Below are positions 30,028 through 34,013 of a stretch of DNA of 34,013 nucleotides, in pieces; positions within the stretch are counted from its first letter, which is position 1, and every line of letters begins with the position of its first letter. The stretch comes from an uncultured Clostridia bacterium (GTDB taxonomy: Bacteria; Bacillota; Clostridia; Christensenellales; Borkfalkiaceae). Below the pieces are notes generated by a model. That model worked only from the letters and a program-made list of their open reading frames with translations, was not told the DNA's origin and searched no databases. Both the position numbers and the translations under genes were made by a program. The stretch covers positions 1 to 34,013 of the forward strand of contig CAMNIW010000003.1 of assembly GCA_946540675.1 (NCBI GenBank), given 5' to 3'.

Positions 30028-30741
30028 TTACGCTTTCTTTAAGCGTCCCAACTTCAAAAGATTAAGCATTGTTGTATTTTGCGCCGCCGTTCCCTTGTAA
30101 CCGGAAATTGCGTTTGCTGCTGCAATCTTCGCGCGGTGTGTATAGGTTGTGTCCTTTTCGCCAACCGCTGCAAGGGCGGCAACAATGCTTGTTGTTGATC
30201 CGGCGTAAGTAGGATAATAAGACGATCCGGCGTTTGTCCTTGCCGCTCCTACTGTTACGACGGCGGTATGTCCCTTTGTTTTTGTGACTAAAATATCGCC
30301 CGTGTAAAGTGTCATGCCGGAAGAATAAGAAAGGGCGTTGAAAAGATTTGTCTTTAATAGCAAATTCTTTTCGTTTCCGGTGTTGAAGTTTCCGGCGTCA
30401 ACGCCTGCCGCTTCCCTTACGCACTCACGAACAAGGCTTGAACAATCGCACTCGGTTTTAATCTTTGCGCCCGTTCCGTAAGTGATAACGCCTAAACGTC
30501 CGTTTTGATCGTAACCGATATTTTTATTGTTGCACGCGGTAATCATTGCCGCCGCAATCTTTAAGGCAATATCCGCGCTTTTTGCCCGAAGAATATACCA
30601 CCCTTTAGAATGTATATAAAACTTCTGCTGCGATACTTCGCCGGAATAGTCCGGCGCGCCTGCCTGCTTCTGATCGCCTGCGCTTCCGCCTGCCGCCTTT
30701 CCTCTTTCGTCAATTCGTGCCGATCCGATATAAACCGCCAT
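30028..30741 (-). CDS. Endolysin (NlpC/P60-like cysteine peptidase with C-terminal wall-binding region)
   Basis: 237 aa; ATG at 30741 after GAAAGGAAG. N-terminal part: YIHSKGWYILRAKSADIALKIAAAM, nucleophile region ECDCSSLVRECVREA (Cys about residue 120), His in TKGHTAVVTVG. C-terminal ~60 residues (SIVAALAAVGEKDTTYTHRAKIAAANAISGYKGTAAQNTTMLNLLKLGRL) look like a cell-wall-binding domain found in clostridial phage lysins. The start carries KAAGGSAGDQKQAGAP, a low-complexity linker. No signal peptide, so export needs the holin encoded just upstream. Confidence 0.85.
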   Translation of the reverse strand: MAVYIGSARIDERGKAAGGSAGDQKQAGAPDYSGEVSQQKFYIHSKGWYILRAKSADIALKIAAAMITACNNKNIGYDQNGRLGVITYGTGAKIKTECDCSSLVRECVREAAGVDAGNFNTGNEKNLLLKTNLFNALSYSSGMTLYTGDILVTKTKGHTAVVTVGAARTNAGSSYYPTYAGSTTSIVAALAAVGEKDTTYTHRAKIAAANAISGYKGTAAQNTTMLNLLKLGRLKKA

Positions 30742-30744
30742 AAA

Positions 30745-31098
30745 TTACACTTCCTTTCTATCTGCTTCGTTTTCTGTTTCCTGCTTGATAGTCGGTTCGA
30801 TCTTCTCGATCTGCTTTGCTAACTGAATAACTTTGTCATAACCAACCATTGAAGCAACCCAAACGGCAACGGTCATAAGAATTAAACAAATAATGTTGTT
30901 GACCGTCCACGGAATACCCATAAGCATATATACGGCAGCCGTTCCCAAACCGCCGATAATAATTGCGTCTGCAAGTGCGACAACGTTTGCCGAATATTCC
31001 TTGCCCGCGTTTGAATACATTTTCTTGATCGCTTCGGTCAAAAGCGCGTTTGCCATTGCCCCGATTGTAAGAATAGTTGCAAATAATGTTACCGTCAT
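30745..31098 (-). CDS. Holin
   Basis: 117 aa; ATG at 31098, RBS GAAAGGGGG. Three hydrophobic segments: VTLFATILTIGAMANALLTEAI, VALADAIIIGGLGTAAVYMLMGI and NIICLILMTVAVWVASMVGY, then a charged cytoplasmic tail. Typical of class I holins adjacent to endolysin (3 nt gap). It would permeabilise the membrane at lysis. Confidence 0.85.
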   Translation of the reverse strand: MTVTLFATILTIGAMANALLTEAIKKMYSNAGKEYSANVVALADAIIIGGLGTAAVYMLMGIPWTVNNIICLILMTVAVWVASMVGYDKVIQLAKQIEKIEPTIKQETENEADRKEV

Positions 31099-31114
31099 TT
31101 TGTTATACCCCCTT

Positions 31115-31387
31115 TCATACTTCGTTATTTTCTTCGGGATCTTCCGCCGTAATCGCGTCGGATCTTCCGAATTTCTTTAAGTTTTCCGCTTTTGCTTTCC
31201 AATAATAGAAACCGTGGGACGTTGCCGAAAGCCCGTAAGCCGCCGGAATAAGATATATAAGCGGCGTTGTGTCCTTAATCGCAAATACCGCGACTATTGC
31301 CGCGACGGTACAAATTCCGGTTATTGTGTCCGATACGATCAAAAGGATCTTTGACGTTTCCGGCTTCTTTCTTCTTTTCTTTGTCAT
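31115..31387 (-). CDS. Small membrane protein of lysis cassette
   Basis: 90 aa; ATG at 31387, RBS AAAAGGG. Basic N-terminus (TKKRRKKPETSK), two transmembrane helices (ILLIVSDTITGICTVAAIVAVFAI and LIYLIPAAYGLSATSHGFYYWKA), charged C-terminus ending EDPEENNEV. Possibly a second holin or antiholin; function not proven. Confidence 0.75.
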   Translation of the reverse strand: MTKKRRKKPETSKILLIVSDTITGICTVAAIVAVFAIKDTTPLIYLIPAAYGLSATSHGFYYWKAKAENLKKFGRSDAITAEDPEENNEV

Positions 31388-31390
31388 TTC

Positions 31391-31510
31391 TTAACCCTTT
31401 TCGTTCTTTTGGGCTTCTCCTACTTCTGCAAGTGCGAATATGCCCGCAAGAAGTCCGGCACATAAAAGCCCGAAGCCCATTAAACCTATAATTAAAACCA
31501 AAATAGCCAT
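31391..31510 (-). CDS. Tiny membrane protein (39 aa, below ORF-track cutoff)
   Basis: ATG at 31510 follows GGGGCGGGGAAT. Product MAILVLIIGLMGFGLLCAGLL with one transmembrane helix and a charged tail EVGEAQKNEKG. It fits snugly between neighbours (3 nt and 22 nt). Likely part of the lysis cassette. Confidence 0.7.
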   Translation of the reverse strand: MAILVLIIGLMGFGLLCAGLLAGIFALAEVGEAQKNEKG

Positions 31511-31532
31511 ATTCCCCGCCCCCGCTGCCTTG

Positions 31533-31922
31533 TTACTTTGAATTGCTTGTCAAATAATCTTCAAGGTCTGTTTTTGCCCGTTTCAAACTCTCAATATCGT
31601 TACCGTTAATCGAATGGGACAAAAGCGCAAGTAAGGCGCGTTGTGTTACGACGTTCGCTTCTTCGATCTTGTCGATATGCGCCGCGTCGTCAATAAACCT
31701 TTGCGTTATTTTCTGACGCTCTCGGTCGATTTCGTCCTTTACGATCTTCATATCTGTTTCTAATGCGTCCAACCGCTCGTCTTGCTTCCGGTTCGGCTTC
31801 TTTAGGGCGGTAATGCACTTTACAATAACGGCGGTTGCTCCTGCAACGACCGATATTGCCCCGCAAATTGCTAATATAGCGTTTATTATGTCTTGCGGTG
31901 TAAACATAATTGGTTCGTTCAT
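31533..31922 (-). CDS. Membrane protein with coiled coil (holin-accessory-like)
   Basis: 129 aa; ATG at 31922, RBS AGAAAGGAAAC. One N-terminal transmembrane helix (DIINAILAICGAISVVAGATAVIVKCITAL) and then a long coiled coil (KQDERLDALETDMKIVKDEIDRERQKI), ending with LLALLSHSINGNDIESLKRAKTDLEDYL, a segment common in clostridial phage lysis cassettes. Role in lysis is suggested by context. Confidence 0.75.
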   Translation of the reverse strand: MNEPIMFTPQDIINAILAICGAISVVAGATAVIVKCITALKKPNRKQDERLDALETDMKIVKDEIDRERQKITQRFIDDAAHIDKIEEANVVTQRALLALLSHSINGNDIESLKRAKTDLEDYLTSNSK

Positions 31923-31952
31923 GTTACGGTTTCCTTTCTGTGTTTCCTTGAT

Positions 31953-33008
31953 TTACTCACATATTACACAATCAAAACGCCCGTTTGTTATTAGTTTCAC
32001 TCGGTCGATTTCTGCCCGTAGTTCCTCGCATAATTTGAACGTGTCGGCGTGTCGCGCGTGTCCGATCCGGCTTTCGATAGAACGGTCGAAAAGTTCTTCG
32101 TCAACTTCTCCGGTTTCAAATGCCCTTAATAATTTCTTGATCCTGCGGGTTGCCTGCTTGCGAAGCGTTATAAACGCCGGAAAGTGTCTATATCCTACGA
32201 AATCAACGCCGTTTTTCGCTGCAAGGATCGTTGTTTTCGGGTTTAATGCTAAATGTAAGCGTTCATTTACAAACTTTTCGATCTTTTCCAAAATCTCGCG
32301 AAGTTCTGCCGGATCTTCGCCCAAAATAATAAAGTCGTCCATATACCGGATATAATAACGGACGCCTAAATCGTGCTTGATGTAATGATCTAATATGTTC
32401 AAATATACGTTTGCGAATAGTTGGGACGTTAGATTTCCGACCGGAATACCTACGCCGTCGGGATAAATGCCGTTGTGGTCTATAATGTGATCTAATATTT
32501 TCAAAACGTCTTTGTCGGATATATAACGCCGGATCTCCGCTTTTAAGATTTCGTGATCTATGCTTTGAAAATAATGGTGTATATCGGCTTTAATTGCGTA
32601 AATCTTCTTTCCCTGCTTTACTTGCATATTGTAAAGCCAACGCGAAAGAATTTTACTTGCTTCGTGTACGCCCTTTTCTTTCCTGCAAGCGTAAGAATGA
32701 AATATAAATCGCTTTTCAAAAATCGGTTCAATGATGTTTACGATCATGTGTTGGATTACTCGATCATAAAACGGCAACGCCATAATAAGGCGTTCTTTTG
32801 GCTCGAATACCTTAAAAACATAATACCGCCCCGCGTGATAAGTGCCGTTTCTAATATCCGCAATCGCTCTTAACAAGTTGATTTCGCGGTCGGCTTCAAA
32901 CCTTAACACTTCGGGACGGTATCTTTTACACTTTCGCGCCTTTTTATACGCCTTGATCGCGTTGTCTATGGTACAAATCGCGTCTAAAATGTGTTTTTCT
33001 GTTTTCAT
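31953..33008 (-). CDS. DGR reverse transcriptase
   Basis: 351 aa; ATG at 33008 with no good ribosome binding site (low translation is usual for DGR RTs). Motifs: KERLIMALPFYDRVIQHMI, catalytic Asp in AIKADIHHYFQSID (D142), GIPVGNLTSQLFANVYLNILD, which is the DGR-type motif 4 (GNLTSQ where group II intron RTs have QG...SP), YIRYMDDFIILG (D224, D225), ALNPKTTILAAKNGVDFVGYRH. The family copies TR RNA with adenine-specific errors. The last ~15 residues (ITNGRFDCVICE) are encoded by a 36-bp repeat also found after the terminase gene. Confidence 0.96.
   Translation of the reverse strand: MKTEKHILDAICTIDNAIKAYKKARKCKRYRPEVLRFEADREINLLRAIADIRNGTYHAGRYYVFKVFEPKERLIMALPFYDRVIQHMIVNIIEPIFEKRFIFHSYACRKEKGVHEASKILSRWLYNMQVKQGKKIYAIKADIHHYFQSIDHEILKAEIRRYISDKDVLKILDHIIDHNGIYPDGVGIPVGNLTSQLFANVYLNILDHYIKHDLGVRYYIRYMDDFIILGEDPAELREILEKIEKFVNERLHLALNPKTTILAAKNGVDFVGYRHFPAFITLRKQATRRIKKLLRAFETGEVDEELFDRSIESRIGHARHADTFKLCEELRAEIDRVKLITNGRFDCVICE
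31958..31993. repeat. 36-bp dispersed repeat, copy B (RT 3' end)
   Basis: 35/36 identical to 13860-13895. Here it encodes the RT C-terminus and stop region instead of forming a terminator; the pairing partner CGGGCGTTTT is missing. Confidence 0.9.
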
Positions 33009-33214
33009 ATTCTTAAAAATTGTCCGTGTCGCGTTTCGCCCTGCGCCGTTTGCTATGGGTTACTTCTCGATCGGTTCTCTTTTATCTTTGTCCGGCAGCA
33101 GCCGGAACGGGAAGCGTTAAACGCTCTTTACAACCGTCTGACTCATTGTAAAAAGACTTTTACAAAAGCCCTTGCGACGCTTGCGGACAAGACGCCGTCT
33201 AAAAGTTCCAAAAG
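33009..33214 (-). ncRNA. DGR RNA spacer between TR and RT
   Basis: 206 nt with no gene. Contains two perfect hairpins: TCCGGC-AGCA-GCCGGA (33091-33106) and TTGTAAAA-AGAC-TTTTACAA (33146-33165). In known DGRs the RNA downstream of TR is folded and needed, with Avd, to prime cDNA synthesis; that function is inferred here from position. Confidence 0.55.
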
Positions 33215-33340
33215 TCACAAACGCACCAAACGCCAATGTTCGCGTTGACGTTCCACGGGTAATTGTTGCAATTCACGGCACGGTCGCCGTCGTGGACGCC
33301 GTTGTTCCAATTCCCGCCGCAAATGAACGCGTGAAGCGCG
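33213..33340 (-). repeat. DGR template repeat (TR)
   Basis: Shares its sequence with both VR copies except at adenines. Read in the target frame it spells GGNWNNGVHDGDRAVNCNNYPWNVNANIGVW, with Asn (AAY) codons at the positions that vary. It lies between avd and RT, non-coding. Its boundaries come from divergence with VR1 at 33341 and with VR2 at 33212. Confidence 0.95.
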
Positions 33341-33390
33341 CGGAAATGCAACGCCCGACGATACGGTAATAACGGTTGCCCCAAAGTAAA

Positions 33391-33416
33391 AGGGCGGTCG
33401 CTTTACGCTCCGCCCT
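33391..33416 (-). terminator. Hairpin at the avd stop
   Basis: AGGGCGG pairs with CCGCCCT (7 bp) around the avd stop codon, followed on the minus strand by TTTTACTTT. It could reduce transcription into TR-RT or define an RNA end; on the plus strand GCTTTTT also follows. Confidence 0.65.
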
Positions 33417-33828
33417 GCTTTTTCTCCTTTGCTTCTTTGATAAGTCCGCCGATTAAAGCCCCGATAATCGCGACTTGTGAAGCGCAATAAAACAAAACGT
33501 CTTCGTTTATCGCTGAATATTTAAGGTCGTAAGCAAGTCGTAATTTACGCATAAGCCGTCGTTTTGCACGATCCGCCGTGTAAAGGTGTGAAATAACTTT
33601 TGTTATTTCGTATTGCTCTATTTCGTCCAATATAAGGTCGATTGCTTCGCGGATCTCTTGTTGCAACGTAAACTTTTCGTAATGTGGTAACTTCTTCATT
33701 TTATCGTGAAGATATACGCTAAAATCATACGCCGCTTGATGTGCTTTTGTATGTGTATAGTCTGCCTTTGTATCTAATACGACTTGCGGCACGCTATATT
33801 TTGCTTCGTATTCTTTCGCGTTTTCCAT
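33403..33828 (-). CDS. avd: Avd, DGR accessory variability protein
   Basis: 141 aa; ATG at 33828 after AAGGCGGCG. After an unusual N-terminal ~40 residues (KYSVPQVVLDTKADYTHTKAH), the sequence has the Avd/four-helix pattern: LHDKMKKLPHYEKFTLQQEIREAIDLILDEIEQYEIT, HLYTADRAKRRLMRKLRLAYDLKYSA, and a late GALIGGLIKEAKEK. Basic residues on helices 2-3 fit nucleic-acid binding. In known DGRs a pentamer of Avd binds RT and the TR RNA. Sits between target gene and TR, the standard place. Confidence 0.9.
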   Translation of the reverse strand: MENAKEYEAKYSVPQVVLDTKADYTHTKAHQAAYDFSVYLHDKMKKLPHYEKFTLQQEIREAIDLILDEIEQYEITKVISHLYTADRAKRRLMRKLRLAYDLKYSAINEDVLFYCASQVAIIGALIGGLIKEAKEKKQGGA

Positions 33829-33865
33829 TTACGCCGCCTTGCCTTTCTTTAATCTTTGGAATATA

Positions 33866-33888
33866 GGCGGTCGGCTTTCGCCGCCGCC
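33866..33888 (-). promoter_or_regulatory. VR-downstream hairpin/cruciform with GAAA loop
   Basis: Coding strand GGCGG-CGGC-GAAA-GCCG-A-CCGCC: 9-bp stem with one bulged base and a GAAA tetraloop, 16 nt past the end of VR. Known DGRs have such inverted repeats with 4-nt GRNA-type loops just after VR that increase homing. It also lies just after the target stop. Confidence 0.8.
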
Positions 33889-33895
33889 TTTCTGC

Positions 33896-34013
33896 TTACT
33901 GTGAGTCACAAACGCACCAAACGCCAACGGCCGCGTCGACGTACGACGGGAAATTGCTGCAACCCACGGCACGGTCGCCGTCGTGGACGCCGTTGTACCA
34001 ATGCCCGCCGCGA
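33896..34013 (-). CDS. 3' end of DGR target gene (5' part beyond window edge)
   Basis: Open frame from the edge to TAA at 33896: RGGHWYNGVHDGDRAV...FPSYVDAAVGVWCVCDSQ. Same frame and sequence as the end of the left-edge target gene; probably the missing end of that gene in a circular genome, otherwise a second target gene. It is followed by the GAAA hairpin and avd, 68 nt away. Confidence 0.88.
   Translation of the reverse strand, partial: RGGHWYNGVHDGDRAVGCSNFPSYVDAAVGVWCVCDSQ
33904..34013 (-). repeat. DGR variable repeat (VR2), cut by window edge
   Basis: Aligned to TR it has 13 mismatches in 110 nt: 11 at TR adenines and 2 elsewhere (33945 Trp to Ser, 34012 Cys to Arg). It differs from VR1 at many of the same adenine sites. 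Confidence 0.93.

Noticed and set aside
33172-33487. ORFs on both strands across the TR region (33199-33384, 33215-33487 minus; 33172-33369 plus)
   Set aside because: These cover the non-coding template repeat; the VR-like peptide is a by-product of TR/VR identity and there is no RBS or full gene.
1-34013. tRNA or rRNA genes
   Set aside because: No cloverleaf with T-loop (GTTCGAATC-like) or rRNA-like stretch was recognised on either strand; the GTTCGG arms at 29974-29998 belong to a long hairpin instead.

Overview
The window is a temperate tailed phage (siphovirus-type) of a Gram-positive Clostridia host. Evidence: an HK97-type head module, a Dit/Gp37-like tail tip, a large serine integrase, strong AGAAAGG-type ribosome binding sites, and a 5' fragment of a host miaB gene that looks clostridial, probably Lachnospiraceae-like (family inference from memory). 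The sequence probably represents the excised, circular genome, opened artificially. Both edges fall inside copies of the same ~126-bp repeat in a tail gene, and an apparently intact attP lies internally with phage genes on both sides.

Layout. Nearly all genes are on the minus strand and read from ~24.9 kb down to 1, then, if the genome is circular, from 34.0 kb down to 27.7 kb. In transcription order: a cro-like repressor; early genes (a dam methyltransferase split at a G-run, small unknown proteins, a MazG-like protein, a HAD hydrolase, a membrane-anchored lytic transglycosylase); a HUH Rep-like protein with an AT-rich palindrome cluster upstream; a VRR-NUC nuclease; HNH; terminase small and large; portal; ClpP-type protease; capsid; head-tail connectors; tail tube; tail chaperones G/GT with a visible -1 slippery site; tape measure; Dit; Gp37-like hub; two baseplate/tail-fibre proteins; and the DGR target gene cut by the left edge. 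Across the right edge follow the end of a DGR target gene, avd, template repeat (TR), reverse transcriptase, holin/membrane proteins, endolysin, a SAP/HeH-like protein, the miaB 5' fragment with attP, and a cluster of small regulatory genes. The only plus-strand block (25.0-27.6 kb) is the lysogeny module: repressor, an unknown protein and the serine integrase.

Two systems stand out. First, a complete diversity-generating retroelement (DGR): target gene with variable repeat (VR), a GAAA-loop hairpin just downstream of VR, avd, TR and RT. All 13 differences between the left VR and TR, and 11 of 13 in the right VR copy, are at TR adenines (coding strand), which is the signature of DGR mutagenesis. 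Second, a predicted attP of 48 bp bounded by an 11-bp inverted repeat, whose centre falls in the conserved Cys codon (FGCQMN) of a phage-borne miaB 5' end with its own promoter and RBS. Integration into host miaB would therefore rebuild a chimeric miaB ORF.

Other signals include a polar octamer CCTGCTGC repeated about 27 times on the plus strand only, a dispersed palindrome family (ACATATTRCGYAATATGT), a recurring AATAAACCACA 5' leader, and a 36-bp repeat shared between the RT 3' end and the terminase-portal gap. All calls are from reading the sequence; no database search was run.
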